Shown here: one piece after another, positions 9,047 through 17,433 of the stretch
How positions within the stretch are numbered: the stretch's first letter is position 1
How the letters are laid out: each line of letters starts with the position of its first letter
NCBI RefSeq assembly: GCF_036962685.1
Contig: NZ_JBALOP010000002.1
Coordinates: 124,001-188,000, forward strand
Reading direction: 5' to 3'
Source: Ferdinandcohnia sp036962685
GTDB lineage: Bacteria > Bacillota > Bacilli > Bacillales > Bacillaceae_L
Length of the DNA stretch: 64,000 bases
Made by a program: the position numbers and the translations under genes
Notes under the pieces: generated by a model
Databases searched by the model: none
Seen by the model: the letters and a program-made list of their open reading frames with translations, nothing else
Told to the model about the DNA's origin: nothing

Positions 9047-9757
9047 TTGGACAAAAAAACAGGCATTAGCTTCACGGTTATTACGTGTATAATTGGGTTT
9101 ATGGTTGCTGTCCAATTTCAAACCATTAAAGAACCTGAAGTACGTGATACCCGTGATTTATGGGAATTACGCGAGGATTTAAAGCAATCTCAAGAATTGT
9201 ATACGGAGCTTTTAACAAAAATTTATACATATGAAGCGAAGTTAGAACAATATGAAAGTCAGCGTGATGATAGTAAAATCATGATTCTTAAGGATACTCT
9301 TGATGAATTAAAGAAAGAGGCTGGGCTTACCCAAGTATCTGGCCCTGGAATCACGATTACGGTTGAGCAATCGTTCAATGAAGCTGGCAAGCAAGCCACA
9401 ACCATTACTCCTAGTTTGCTAAGATGGCTAGTAAATGAATTAAATTCCTATCAAGCAAAGGCGATTTCAATTGATGGTCACCGAGTCATTACAACAACGG
9501 TGATTCGAGAAATTCAAGGAAGACCGAAAATCGATTCGTACTCTATAAGTCCATTACCGATTGAAATAAAAGTCATTGCTGATGATGCAGAACGACTTTA
9601 CAATAAGCTAAAAGCATCAGAAGCCGAGCGTCAGTTTTTCATTGACAATTTACGTTTGAAAATATCAAAGCCAAATAAAGTCGTAACGATACCTGCGTAT
9701 GACGACCCAATTAGGATTACAGAAATGCAACCTAATATGGTACCAGATAAAAAGTGA
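9047..9757 (+). CDS. ylxX: YlxX, DUF881 protein (paralogue of YlxW)
   Basis: This is a second DUF881 protein with the same plan as its neighbour: an N-terminal membrane segment (FTVITCIIGFMVAV), a coiled coil (about residues 35-85) and a globular domain with SGPGITITV, LLRWLVNELN and ISIDGHRV. The product is 236 residues. The TTG start has AAGGTGG upstream. Tandem DUF881 genes before sbp and ftsA are normal in Bacillus. The function is unknown; context suggests division or envelope assembly. Confidence 0.88.
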   Translation: MDKKTGISFTVITCIIGFMVAVQFQTIKEPEVRDTRDLWELREDLKQSQELYTELLTKIYTYEAKLEQYESQRDDSKIMILKDTLDELKKEAGLTQVSGPGITITVEQSFNEAGKQATTITPSLLRWLVNELNSYQAKAISIDGHRVITTTVIREIQGRPKIDSYSISPLPIEIKVIADDAERLYNKLKASEAERQFFIDNLRLKISKPNKVVTIPAYDDPIRITEMQPNMVPDKK

Positions 9758-9775
9758 TAAAGGTGGAACATAGTC

Positions 9776-10138
9776 ATGTGGCTCCCAATTTTCGGACTAA
9801 TAGTCGGAATTATTCTCGGACTATTATCGGAATTTAAAATTCCGGCAGAGTATTCAAATTATTTATCGATTGCGGTTTTAGCAGCACTTGATACATTATT
9901 CGGTGGTATTCGTGCACACCTACAAAATATTTATGATCAGTCCGTCTTTGTTTCTGGTTTCTTTTTTAATATTTTGTTGGCAGCAAGTTTAGCTTTTCTA
10001 GGTGTTCATCTTGGTGTAGACTTGTACTTGGTAGCCGTTTTTGCATTCGGAGTGAGGCTTTTCCAAAATATTGCGGTTATCAGACGAATAATTTTATCCA
10101 AATGGAGCCTTTCTCGTGATAAAATAGAAAAAAATTGA
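9776..10138 (+). CDS. sbp: Sbp, small basic membrane protein (DUF1290)
   Basis: This 120-residue protein has at least three hydrophobic segments and a basic C-terminus. It matches the Sbp/DUF1290 family by the segments IPAEYSNYLSIAVLAALDT and FGGIRAHLQ. The gene sits just upstream of ftsA in Bacillus. Its function is unknown. The ATG is 18 bases after the ylxX stop with AAAGGTGG upstream. The following 310 bases before ftsA are mostly a family A repeat. Confidence 0.9.
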   Translation: MWLPIFGLIVGIILGLLSEFKIPAEYSNYLSIAVLAALDTLFGGIRAHLQNIYDQSVFVSGFFFNILLAASLAFLGVHLGVDLYLVAVFAFGVRLFQNIAVIRRIILSKWSLSRDKIEKN

Positions 10139-10187
10139 TTTTTTATAGAGGGAAAATCCCTATGGTTGTTGAATATTTTTCATATGA

Positions 10188-10368
10188 TTATTTTTTTCAG
10201 CTAAACTGAAAAAAATAATAGCCTCCGGCGTATGCCACAGATTTTCAAAGGAATCTTTTCGGGCTTAGGATCAAAGACTAGGAACGCCACGTCCTGTGGC
10301 AACGTCTCTGTGACCCACATCGTGTGGGCCTAAAAAATCTGGGCGCAAATACGCCAAGGCGTATTTGA
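10188..10368 (+). repeat. Family A structured repeat, copy A1
   Basis: This is a complete copy. A perfect 13-base-pair left hairpin (10188-10200 with 10206-10218) precedes the conserved GCCTCCGGCG block. The closing stem CAGATTTT (10238-10245) pairs with AAAATCTG (10334-10341). Inside lies a module: AAAGAC with GTCTCT flanking GCCACgtcctGTGGC, then CCCACAtcgTGTGGG. The element ends with AAATACGCC/GGCGTATTT. It fills most of the 310-base sbp-ftsA gap. No gene is seen. Confidence 0.9.
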
Positions 10369-10448
10369 TTTTTAAGTATATGAAAAATTGATGCTGTTTT
10401 TCAAAATGATATTTAAATGTGTTATGTGAAAAAAGGAGGTGCCACAGA

Positions 10449-11741
10449 ATGAACAGCAATGAAATATGTGTTAGTCTTGACATCGGTACATCCAATGTTA
10501 AGGTTATCATTGGTGAAATGGTTGATGATTCTCTTAACATAATAGGTGTGGGTAATGTTAAATCAGAAGGATTGAAAAAGAGTTCAATTGTAGACATAGA
10601 TGAAACCGTTCATTCTATTAAAAAGGCAGTTGAACAAGCAGAAAGAATGGTAGGCATTTCTATTAATCAAGTAGTCGTATCTGTTCCAGCGATTAATGTA
10701 CAGTTACAGGATGCCCACGGTGTTGTAGCAGTTTCTACTGAGTCTCGTCAAAACCGAGAAATAAGCAATGAAGATGTTCTACGTGTAATCGACGCCGCAC
10801 AATTTATTTCTCTACCACCAGAAAGAGAAATTATCGATATGATTCCAAATCAATTTATTGTGGATGGATATGATGAAATAAGTGATCCACGTGGTATGTT
10901 AGGTGTTAGACTTGAAGTGGAAGGTACCATCATTACAACTTCACGTACAATCTTACATAACCTGCTTCGTTGTGTTGAAAAAGCAGGCCTTGATATCACT
11001 GCAATATCTTTGCAGCCACTTGCATCTGGTTCAATCTCATTATCGGATGACGAGAAACATCTTGGGGTTGCTCTCGTTGATATTGGTGGAGGTTCTACTA
11101 CGGTTGCACTATTTGATAATGGTTACTTAAAAGCAACAAGTGTCCTACCTGTTGGTGGTTACCATATTACAAAGGATTTAGCAATTGGTTTGCGCACATC
11201 AACTGAAGATGCTGAAAAAATTAAAATTAAACATGGACATGCTTTCTACGATGATGCTTCTGATGAAGAAGTATTTAAAGTTCCAATTATCGGCAGTGAT
11301 CAACAAGAACAATTTACCCAATTACAAATTTCTGAAATTATCGAAGCAAGATTAGAAGAAATTTTACAATTGGTTCAAAAGGAAATTAAGAAAATGGGTG
11401 TAGGAGATCTTCCTGGTGGCTTTGTTCTTACAGGTGGAGTTGTAAATATGCCTGGAGTATTAGAGCTATCTCAACTTGTATTACGAAGTAATGTTAGAAT
11501 TGCAAAGCCTGACTATATTGGCGTTAGAGAGCCTCAATATGCAACAGGTGTAGGATTATTGCAGTTCGCTTATGAACAAGCAAGAGTTCAGGGAAGAAAA
11601 ATTAGCACGACGGTCCAGGTGGAAAGCCCTGAAAAAAGACCAACCAGACAGCCTCAAGCGAAAAGTCACCCTAAAAACTCAAAGGAAGAACAAAATATAG
11701 GGAAAAAGGTTAAGAGGTTTTTTGGTCTCTTCTTTGAATAA
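10449..11741 (+). CDS. ftsA: FtsA, actin-like Z-ring membrane tether
   Basis: FtsA is an actin-family ATPase that anchors FtsZ to the membrane and recruits divisome proteins. From the ATG at 10449 (AAAAGGAGGT upstream) it is 430 residues. Phosphate-1 motif SLDIGTSNVK, the SHS2 (1C) domain after about residue 85, phosphate-2 VDIGGGSTT and the adenosine motif VLTGGVV are visible. The C-terminus KKVKRFFGLFF is the membrane-binding amphipathic helix. A weak promoter-like TTGATG-16-TATTTA lies at 10388-10415, after the A1 repeat. The gene is 45 bases before ftsZ. Confidence 0.96.
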   Translation: MNSNEICVSLDIGTSNVKVIIGEMVDDSLNIIGVGNVKSEGLKKSSIVDIDETVHSIKKAVEQAERMVGISINQVVVSVPAINVQLQDAHGVVAVSTESRQNREISNEDVLRVIDAAQFISLPPEREIIDMIPNQFIVDGYDEISDPRGMLGVRLEVEGTIITTSRTILHNLLRCVEKAGLDITAISLQPLASGSISLSDDEKHLGVALVDIGGGSTTVALFDNGYLKATSVLPVGGYHITKDLAIGLRTSTEDAEKIKIKHGHAFYDDASDEEVFKVPIIGSDQQEQFTQLQISEIIEARLEEILQLVQKEIKKMGVGDLPGGFVLTGGVVNMPGVLELSQLVLRSNVRIAKPDYIGVREPQYATGVGLLQFAYEQARVQGRKISTTVQVESPEKRPTRQPQAKSHPKNSKEEQNIGKKVKRFFGLFFE

Positions 11742-11786
11742 CGATTTTACAAGAGAAGTATATTTGCAAATTAGGAGGATCTAATA

Positions 11787-12929
11787 ATGTTAGAGTTTGA
11801 TACAAATGTTGATCAATTAGCTACGATAAAGGTAATAGGTGTAGGTGGCGGTGGAAATAACGCAGTTAACCGAATGATTGAACATGGTGTACAAGGTGTT
11901 GAGTTTATCGCGGTTAATACTGACGCACAAGCTTTAAATCTTTCAAAAGCTGAAATAAAAATGCAAATTGGCGGGAAATTAACCCGTGGTTTAGGTGCTG
12001 GAGCAAATCCAGAAGTAGGTAAAAAAGCTGCAGAAGAAAGCAGAGAACAAATTGAAGAAGCTCTTAAAGGAGCAGATATGGTATTCGTAACTGCCGGTAT
12101 GGGTGGTGGAACAGGTACAGGTGCTGCTCCAGTGATTGCACAAATTTCAAAGGATTTAGGTGCTCTTACAGTAGGCGTGGTAACAAGACCGTTCACATTC
12201 GAAGGTAGAAAACGTCAAACACAAGCTGCCGGCGGTATTGCTGCAATGAAAGAATCAGTAGACACTTTGATTGTTATTCCAAATGATCGTCTTCTTGAAA
12301 TTGTGGACAAAAATACACCTATGCTTGAAGCATTCCGTGAAGCTGACAATGTATTACGCCAAGGTGTTCAAGGTATTTCTGATTTAATCGCTGTTCCTGG
12401 ATTAATCAACCTTGACTTTGCAGACGTAAAAACAATTATGTCTAATAAAGGTTCTGCACTGATGGGTATCGGTGTTGCTACTGGTGAAAACCGTGCTGCA
12501 GAAGCTGCTAAAAAGGCTATTTCAAGTCCATTGCTTGAAACTTCAATTGATGGTGCACAAGGTGTCCTTATGAACATCACAGGCGGAACAAACTTAAGTC
12601 TTTATGAAGTTCAAGAAGCTGCCGATATTGTTGCATCAGCTTCAGACCAAGAAGTTAACATGATTTTTGGATCTGTTATCAATGAAAACTTAAAAGAAGA
12701 AATAGTTGTTACTGTAATTGCTACTGGTTTTAAAGAAACTGAGATTGAACAACCACGTCCATCCCGTCCTTCATTTGGTGCTAAACCGCAACCACAGGTA
12801 CAGGCTGCGCCAAGAAGAGAAGTGAAGCGTGAAGAGCCAGTACAAGAAGTAAATACACGTAGCTCAGTTCATGTTGAAGATGAAATCGATGTACCAACAT
12901 TCTTACGAAACCGTAAAAGAAGAGGATAA
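11787..12929 (+). CDS. ftsZ: FtsZ, tubulin-like division GTPase
   Basis: FtsZ polymerises with GTP into the division ring. The product is 380 residues. The N-terminal GVGGGGNNAVNRM, the tubulin signature GMGGGTGTG (about residues 104-112) and the T7-loop NLDFADVKTIM are intact. A variable linker from about residue 320 is rich in P, Q, R and E. The conserved C-terminal peptide DVPTFLRNRKRRG binds FtsA, SepF and other partners in the family. A ribosome binding site TAGGAGG precedes the ATG. A strong terminator follows. Confidence 0.98.
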   Translation: MLEFDTNVDQLATIKVIGVGGGGNNAVNRMIEHGVQGVEFIAVNTDAQALNLSKAEIKMQIGGKLTRGLGAGANPEVGKKAAEESREQIEEALKGADMVFVTAGMGGGTGTGAAPVIAQISKDLGALTVGVVTRPFTFEGRKRQTQAAGGIAAMKESVDTLIVIPNDRLLEIVDKNTPMLEAFREADNVLRQGVQGISDLIAVPGLINLDFADVKTIMSNKGSALMGIGVATGENRAAEAAKKAISSPLLETSIDGAQGVLMNITGGTNLSLYEVQEAADIVASASDQEVNMIFGSVINENLKEEIVVTVIATGFKETEIEQPRPSRPSFGAKPQPQVQAAPRREVKREEPVQEVNTRSSVHVEDEIDVPTFLRNRKRRG

Positions 12930-12954
12930 TTAGTTATCCTTATAAAATTTAGAG

Positions 12955-12989
12955 AGGCATTTGACAAAAAATTGTCGAATGCCTTTTTT
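12955..12989 (+). terminator. Terminator after ftsZ
   Basis: The stem GGCATTTGACAA / TTGTCGAATGCC (one mismatch) is followed by TTTTTTC. It ends the dcw transcript. Its right arm contains TGTCGAA, the core of a Spo0A box, which may be chance. Confidence 0.88.
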
Positions 12990-13085
12990 CTTTTTCTCCG
13001 TTTTACTCCCTTGCTTCTTTATTCTTAACAAACTGACAAAATAAGAACTAATCTTCCAAAATTTCTCTTTTATTATCGGCATGAA

Positions 13086-13119
13086 GTGACAGACTTTCAT
13101 ATTAGATGTACTATATACT
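13086..13119 (+). promoter_or_regulatory. Candidate spoIIG promoter with 22-base spacing
   Basis: GTGACA (13086-13091) and TATACT (13114-13119) are 22 bases apart, about 75 bases before spoIIGA. The B. subtilis spoIIG promoter is known for a SigA-type -35 and -10 separated by 22 rather than 17 bases, activated by phosphorylated Spo0A. The matching spacing and place support the call; no clear consensus Spo0A box was found just upstream. Confidence 0.55.
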
Positions 13120-13192
13120 ATTTTTTAAGCTAACTAGTTTCATTTATTACGTTTGAAAAAGAGCTGTGACTATTGGTGAAAGGAGAAATAGG

Positions 13193-14119
13193 TTGTCCAT
13201 TTATTTAGATGTAATATGGTTATTAAACTTTTTCTTTGACGCCCTATTATTACTTTTAACTGCGATGATTCTTAAGCGTAAGATTGTTAAATGGCGAATC
13301 TTAGTAGGTGCTTTAATTGGATCATTAGTAGTCCTGATAGTAGTTTCTCCTTTTGCGGCATTTGGGTCACATCCACTTTCTAAACTACTCTTTTCAATCG
13401 TAATTGTAGGAGTTGCTTTTGGGTATAAACGATTTCGTTATTTTATTCAGGGGCTATTAACCTTTTATTTTGCTACATTCATGATTGGAGGAGGAATGAT
13501 AGGGGTTCATTATTTCTTAGAGTTTGATGTTCAAATTTTTGATGGAACAATCCTAACGGAATCTACTGGATATGGTAATCCAATTAGTTGGGGATTTGTA
13601 TTAATCGGTTTTCCCCTTTTATGGTATTTTTCTAAAAATAGAATAGCGGACATCGAAACGAAACAAGTTTTCTATGACCAGATTGTTGATGTAAAGCTTG
13701 AAATAGATGATGTTACCTTACAATTAAAAGGTTTGGTTGACAGCGGAAATCAATTGTTTGATCCAATTTCAAAAAGTCCGGTTATGATTTTAGACACGAC
13801 GAAATATGAGGAATTATTTCCTAAAACATTAATCGAACAATCCAAGAATATCGAGTTATTAACAAATAGTACATCAACAGAATCCCATAAGTGGGAAAGC
13901 CGTGTAAGACTTATTCCATATCGGGGGGTTGGACAAGAGCATCAATTTTTACTCGCTGTTAAGCCAGATCACATTACGATTTATCAGGGAAAAGATGAAA
14001 ATATCGTGAAAAAAGGTCTTGTTGCTTTCAACCATACAACATTGTCTACAGACGGGGAATATGATTGCATCGTCCATCCGAAAATGCTTATTTCATCCTC
14101 CATCAAAACAGCTTCTTAA
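13193..14119 (+). CDS. spoIIGA: SpoIIGA, membrane aspartic protease that activates pro-SigE
   Basis: SpoIIGA cleaves the pro-peptide from pro-SigE in the mother cell after a signal from SpoIIR. The product is 308 residues from TTG at 13193, chosen because AAAGGAGAAA lies about five bases upstream and the protein then starts MSIYLDVIWLLNF like B. subtilis. Five hydrophobic segments fill the N-terminal half. The soluble half carries the aspartic protease motif VDSGNQLFDP at about residue 180. The gene is directly upstream of its substrate gene sigE. Confidence 0.95.
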   Translation: MSIYLDVIWLLNFFFDALLLLLTAMILKRKIVKWRILVGALIGSLVVLIVVSPFAAFGSHPLSKLLFSIVIVGVAFGYKRFRYFIQGLLTFYFATFMIGGGMIGVHYFLEFDVQIFDGTILTESTGYGNPISWGFVLIGFPLLWYFSKNRIADIETKQVFYDQIVDVKLEIDDVTLQLKGLVDSGNQLFDPISKSPVMILDTTKYEELFPKTLIEQSKNIELLTNSTSTESHKWESRVRLIPYRGVGQEHQFLLAVKPDHITIYQGKDENIVKKGLVAFNHTTLSTDGEYDCIVHPKMLISSSIKTAS

Positions 14120-14193
14120 TGGTGAAATCAACGAATAGATTCCTATAAATATCATACTCACGCTTTTTACAAATTAGAAGGGAGAACTTACTT

Positions 14194-14913
14194 GTGACTA
14201 AATTAAAATTAAAACTTACATATTGGTGGTATAAGCTGTTAATAAAATTAGGCTTAAAAACGGATGAGATTTATTATATAGGTGGGAGCGAGGCGTTACC
14301 GCCACCCCTGTCAAAAGATGAGGAGGAAGTCCTTTTAAACAAGCTTCCTAGCGGAGACAAGGCTGCAAGATCAATCTTGATTGAAAGAAATTTAAGACTA
14401 GTGGTGTACATCGCTCGTAAATTTGAAAATACTGGAATTAATATTGAGGATTTAATTAGTATTGGTACTATCGGCTTAATTAAAGCAGTGAATACATTTA
14501 ATCCTGAAAAGAAAATTAAACTCGCAACTTATGCATCAAGATGTATTGAAAATGAAATTTTGATGTATTTACGTCGTAACAATAAAATTAGGTCTGAGGT
14601 ATCTTTCGACGAGCCATTAAATATCGATTGGGACGGCAATGAGTTGTTATTATCTGATGTTCTAGGAACAGAGGAGGACATCATTACAAAGGATTTAGAA
14701 GCAAATGTCGACCGTAAATTATTAGTAAAAGCTCTCCACCAGCTAAATGACCGTGAAAAACAAATTATGGAGCTTCGGTTCGGATTAATTGGTGGCGAGG
14801 AAAAGACACAAAAAGATGTTGCAGACATGCTTGGTATTTCACAGTCTTATATATCAAGATTAGAAAAACGAATCATTAAACGACTACGTAAAGAATTTAA
14901 TAAAATGGTTTGA
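14194..14913 (+). CDS. sigE: Pro-SigE, mother-cell sporulation sigma factor
   Basis: SigE directs early mother-cell transcription. The product is 239 residues. The N-terminal pro-sequence (about residues 1-29, a basic amphipathic membrane-associating helix ending near DEIYYIGG) is removed by SpoIIGA. Region 2 has RNLRLVVYIARKF and FNPEKKIKLATYASRCIENEI, and region 4 ends in the helix-turn-helix QKDVADMLGISQSYISRLEKR. The start is GTG with AGAAGGGAG upstream. The stop codon's last base is the first base of the A2 repeat hairpin. Confidence 0.97.
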   Translation: MTKLKLKLTYWWYKLLIKLGLKTDEIYYIGGSEALPPPLSKDEEEVLLNKLPSGDKAARSILIERNLRLVVYIARKFENTGINIEDLISIGTIGLIKAVNTFNPEKKIKLATYASRCIENEILMYLRRNNKIRSEVSFDEPLNIDWDGNELLLSDVLGTEEDIITKDLEANVDRKLLVKALHQLNDREKQIMELRFGLIGGEEKTQKDVADMLGISQSYISRLEKRIIKRLRKEFNKMV

Positions 14914-15090
14914 CTTTATTCAACTGGGGTTGAATAAAGTGAAAGCCTCCGGCGGATGCCACGATTTTTTAAAGGAAATTTTTCGTGCAGTAAGATCAAA
15001 GACTAAAAACGCCACATCCTGTGGCATCGTCTTTATGACCCACTTCCTGTAGGCCTAAAAATCGGGAGAAAATACGCCAAAGCGTATTTA
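14913..15090 (+). repeat. Family A structured repeat, copy A2
   Basis: The left hairpin ACTTTATTCAAC/GTTGAATAAAGT is perfect (14913-14924 with 14929-14940) and overlaps the sigE stop codon. The conserved block GCCTCCGGCGGATGCC follows. The closing stem is CGATTTT (14962-14968) with AAAATCG (15057-15063), one base pair shorter than in A1. AAAGAC pairs with GTCTTT around GCCACatcctGTGGC. A right hairpin AATACGC/GCGTATT ends the copy. It occupies much of the 323-base sigE-sigG gap. Confidence 0.9.
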
Positions 15091-15171
15091 ATAGAATAAA
15101 GTTTTACGTTGTGAGCAATTGATTTTACTGTTTTTATTCACCTATTTTGGAAATAGTTGTGAATTGAAAAT

Positions 15172-15200
15172 GCATATTTTTCCCTCTAACGGAGATACTT
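15172..15200 (+). promoter_or_regulatory. Forespore SigF/SigG-type promoter of sigG
   Basis: GCATA (15172-15176) matches the -35 GYATA, and GGAGATACTT (15191-15200) fits the -10 GGNNANANTN at every fixed position; the gap is 14 bases. Forespore transcription of sigG by SigF and then SigG is established in B. subtilis. The site lies between the A2 repeat and sigG. Confidence 0.75.
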
Positions 15201-15215
15201 AACTTTGTACAGCAA

Positions 15216-15228
15216 CTCCTGTTAGGAG
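15216..15228 (+). promoter_or_regulatory. Hairpin masking the sigG ribosome binding site
   Basis: CTCCT (15216-15220) can pair with AGGAG (15224-15228) across a three-base loop. AGGAG is the core of the sigG ribosome binding site, eight bases before the TTG start. A leader hairpin that lowers sigG translation has been described in B. subtilis; this short one would act the same way. The stem is only five pairs, so its strength in the cell is uncertain. Confidence 0.55.
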
Positions 15229-15236
15229 GGAAAGAA

Positions 15237-16019
15237 TTGACTCGAAATAAAGTAGAAATTTGTGGTGTTGATACTTCAAAGCTTCCAGTATTAAAAAATG
15301 AAGAGATGCGGCATTTATTTAGACAAATGCAAAGTGGTGATGATTTGTCAGCCCGCGATAAACTCGTAAATGGAAATTTACGACTTGTTCTCAGTGTGAT
15401 TCAACGGTTCAACAACAGAGGAGAATTTGTGGATGATTTGTTTCAGGTCGGCTGTATCGGCCTAATGAAATCAATCGACAATTTTGATCTCGGTCAAAAT
15501 GTGAAATTCTCTACCTATGCAGTCCCGATGATTATCGGGGAAATTCGGCGCTATTTACGAGACAACAATCCTATCAGGGTGTCGCGCTCACTGCGAGACA
15601 TTGCCTATAAGGCCCTGCAAGTAAGAGAGCGTCTAATGAGCGAAACATCCAGGGAGCCCACAGCGGAAGAGATCGCAAAGGTTCTTGAAGTGCCACATGA
15701 AGAAATCGTCTTTGCGCTTGATGCGATACAAGACCCTGTATCATTATTTGAACCAATTTATAATGATGGCGGAGATCCGATTTATGTGGTAGACCAATTA
15801 AGTGATGAGCGAAATCGCGATTCAAATTGGATTGAAGAGATTGCCTTAAAAGAAGGGATGAGACGATTAAACGATCGTGAGAAACTAATCCTTCGCAAAC
15901 GATTTTTTCAAGGAAAAACACAAATGGAGGTTGCTGAAGAAATCGGAATCTCTCAAGCCCAAGTTTCACGTCTTGAAAAAGCAGCAATCAAACAAATGAA
16001 TAAGAATATCCAAAATTAA
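15237..16019 (+). CDS. sigG: SigG, late forespore sigma factor
   Basis: SigG directs late forespore genes after engulfment. The product is 260 residues and nearly collinear with B. subtilis SigG. The N-terminal segment VEICGVDTSKLPVL is characteristic. Region 2 includes NLRLVLSVIQRF and FDLGQNVKFSTYAVPMIIG, region 3 starts near RVSRSLRDIAYKA, and region 4 has EVAEEIGISQAQVSRLEKAA. The start is TTG, which together with the leader hairpin should hold translation down. A terminator follows. Confidence 0.97.
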   Translation: MTRNKVEICGVDTSKLPVLKNEEMRHLFRQMQSGDDLSARDKLVNGNLRLVLSVIQRFNNRGEFVDDLFQVGCIGLMKSIDNFDLGQNVKFSTYAVPMIIGEIRRYLRDNNPIRVSRSLRDIAYKALQVRERLMSETSREPTAEEIAKVLEVPHEEIVFALDAIQDPVSLFEPIYNDGGDPIYVVDQLSDERNRDSNWIEEIALKEGMRRLNDREKLILRKRFFQGKTQMEVAEEIGISQAQVSRLEKAAIKQMNKNIQN

Positions 16020-16075
16020 TGGGGCTAAAACCCATTTTTCGGACAAGTTTATCACTTGAAAAATGTAAAATCACT

Positions 16076-16107
16076 AGACATTCGGATTATTCGAATGTCT
16101 TTTTTTC
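16076..16107 (+). terminator. Terminator after sigG
   Basis: The stem AGACATTCG / CGAATGTCT with a seven-base loop is followed by seven T residues. Confidence 0.85.
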
Positions 16108-16147
16108 GTCAACTGTCAGAACGGTCGTTCAACCCGTCTATTTTTGT

Positions 16148-16178
16148 CTCATAAAAGACAGTGAGACAGTCATATAGT
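16148..16178 (+). promoter_or_regulatory. Candidate SigE promoter of ylmC
   Basis: CTCATAAA (16148-16155) and CATATAGT (16171-16178), separated by 15 bases, resemble the SigE -35 GTMATATT (5 of 8) and -10 CATACAHT (6 of 8). The -10 ends 22 bases before the ylmC start. Confidence 0.4.
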
Positions 16179-16200
16179 TTACTATAAGGGGGCGGGGGAT

Positions 16201-16446
16201 ATGGTGAAAATTTCTGACTTTCAGGCAAAGGATGTTGTGAGTGTTGTCGACGGAAAAAGACTTGGCAGTATAGGTGATATCGATATTAACTTAACAACAG
16301 GGAAAATCGAATCCATTATAATTGGTGGCTATGGAAAAGTATTAGGTTTATTTGGTCGGGAAGAAGAGATTGTAATACCATGGAGAAATATCATAAAAGT
16401 AGGAAAGGATGTTATTTTAGTTAGAACACAAAATAATATCGAATAA
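16201..16446 (+). CDS. ylmC: YlmC/YmxH-family PRC-barrel sporulation protein
   Basis: This is an 81-residue PRC-barrel protein of the YlmC/YmxH family, common in endospore formers; its function is not defined. The barrel signature is visible in VVSVVDGKRLGSIGDIDI and EEEIVIPWRNIIKVG. ATG at 16201 follows a GGGGGCGGGGG stretch; GTG at 16204 is an alternative. In B. subtilis ylmA, an ABC ATPase gene, lies between sigG and ylmC; here it is absent. Confidence 0.85.
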   Translation: MVKISDFQAKDVVSVVDGKRLGSIGDIDINLTTGKIESIIIGGYGKVLGLFGREEEIVIPWRNIIKVGKDVILVRTQNNIE

Positions 16447-16604
16447 GTACGGCTAAATTTTGACATTTTTCCTAACATATTCTCCATTCTTTTGCTAAGA
16501 TGTGATAAAATAGGCAGGAGAAGGGTTCATTTTTCAAAAATAATAAAAAATTGTCGACCCGTCTCGGATAATATGGGTTGAACATGTGAATAAGGGATGT
16601 TGTT

Positions 16605-17426
16605 ATGAAACGTGAACCATTTATTCAGGATACAGAACAGGTTTTAAAGGTCACGGCCTGGAGCAAGTTTTCAGAAAAACTGGTTGTCGGGTTTACGACT
16701 AAAAATGGAGGAGACAGCAAGACTGAATACGAATCCCTAAATTTAGGGCTGCATGTTAATGATGAGAAAACTTTAGTTATTTCCAACCGTAAGAAACTTG
16801 CAGACAATCTTCATTTCCCACTTGAAACTTGGGTATGCTCTCAACAAACACATAAAAATAAAATTGCTAAGGTCACTACTAAAGATCTTGATACTGGTGT
16901 TTTTACATACGAGGATGGCATCAAGGATACTGATGGATTATATACGGATGAGAAAAATATTTTGTTAACCCTTTGCTTTGCAGACTGTGTTCCACTTTAT
17001 TTTTTTACACCATCAAAGCAATTCGTTGGAATTGCTCATGCAGGGTGGAAAGGAACTGTTCAGGATATTGCTGGAGAGATGGTTAGAGCTTGGGAAACTG
17101 AAGGTATCAAGCCAGATGAGATTCAAGCTATCGTCGGACCATCAATAGGTAAATGCTGTTACATCGTTGATGATTATGTAATGAATTTCGTTAAAAATTT
17201 GGACGATATCGATTCAAAACCTTACGAGAAAATAGGTGATAACCAATATCGACTGGAATTAAAAGAGCTGAACTATCAGCTAATGGTAAGAGCAGGAATT
17301 CCTCCTGAAAATATTCAAGTTTCCTCGTATTGTACATCTTGTGAGAATCAGCTTTTCTTTTCCCATCGAAGGGATGCTGGGAAAACGGGAAGGATGATGA
17401 GTTTTATTGGCTTTAAGGAGGATTAA
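16605..17426 (+). CDS. ylmD: YlmD, YfiH/PgeF-family Cu-oxidase/laccase-like protein
   Basis: The protein belongs to the YfiH/PgeF (DUF152) family. Members act on purine nucleosides or edit peptidoglycan precursors; which applies here cannot be read from the sequence. The product is 273 residues with the metal-site motifs TLCFADCVPL, GIAHAGWKGT and the C-terminal SYCTSC, which give the conserved Cys and His ligands. The gene is followed by ylmE after a 7-base gap, and its last codons hold the AAGGAGG site used by ylmE. Confidence 0.9.
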   Translation: MKREPFIQDTEQVLKVTAWSKFSEKLVVGFTTKNGGDSKTEYESLNLGLHVNDEKTLVISNRKKLADNLHFPLETWVCSQQTHKNKIAKVTTKDLDTGVFTYEDGIKDTDGLYTDEKNILLTLCFADCVPLYFFTPSKQFVGIAHAGWKGTVQDIAGEMVRAWETEGIKPDEIQAIVGPSIGKCCYIVDDYVMNFVKNLDDIDSKPYEKIGDNQYRLELKELNYQLMVRAGIPPENIQVSSYCTSCENQLFFSHRRDAGKTGRMMSFIGFKED

Positions 17427-17433
17427 CTTTCAA

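Noticed and set aside
8298..9757. Recent tandem duplication of ylxW
   Set aside because: Two diverged DUF881 genes at this place are the normal Bacillus arrangement, so this is an old duplication.
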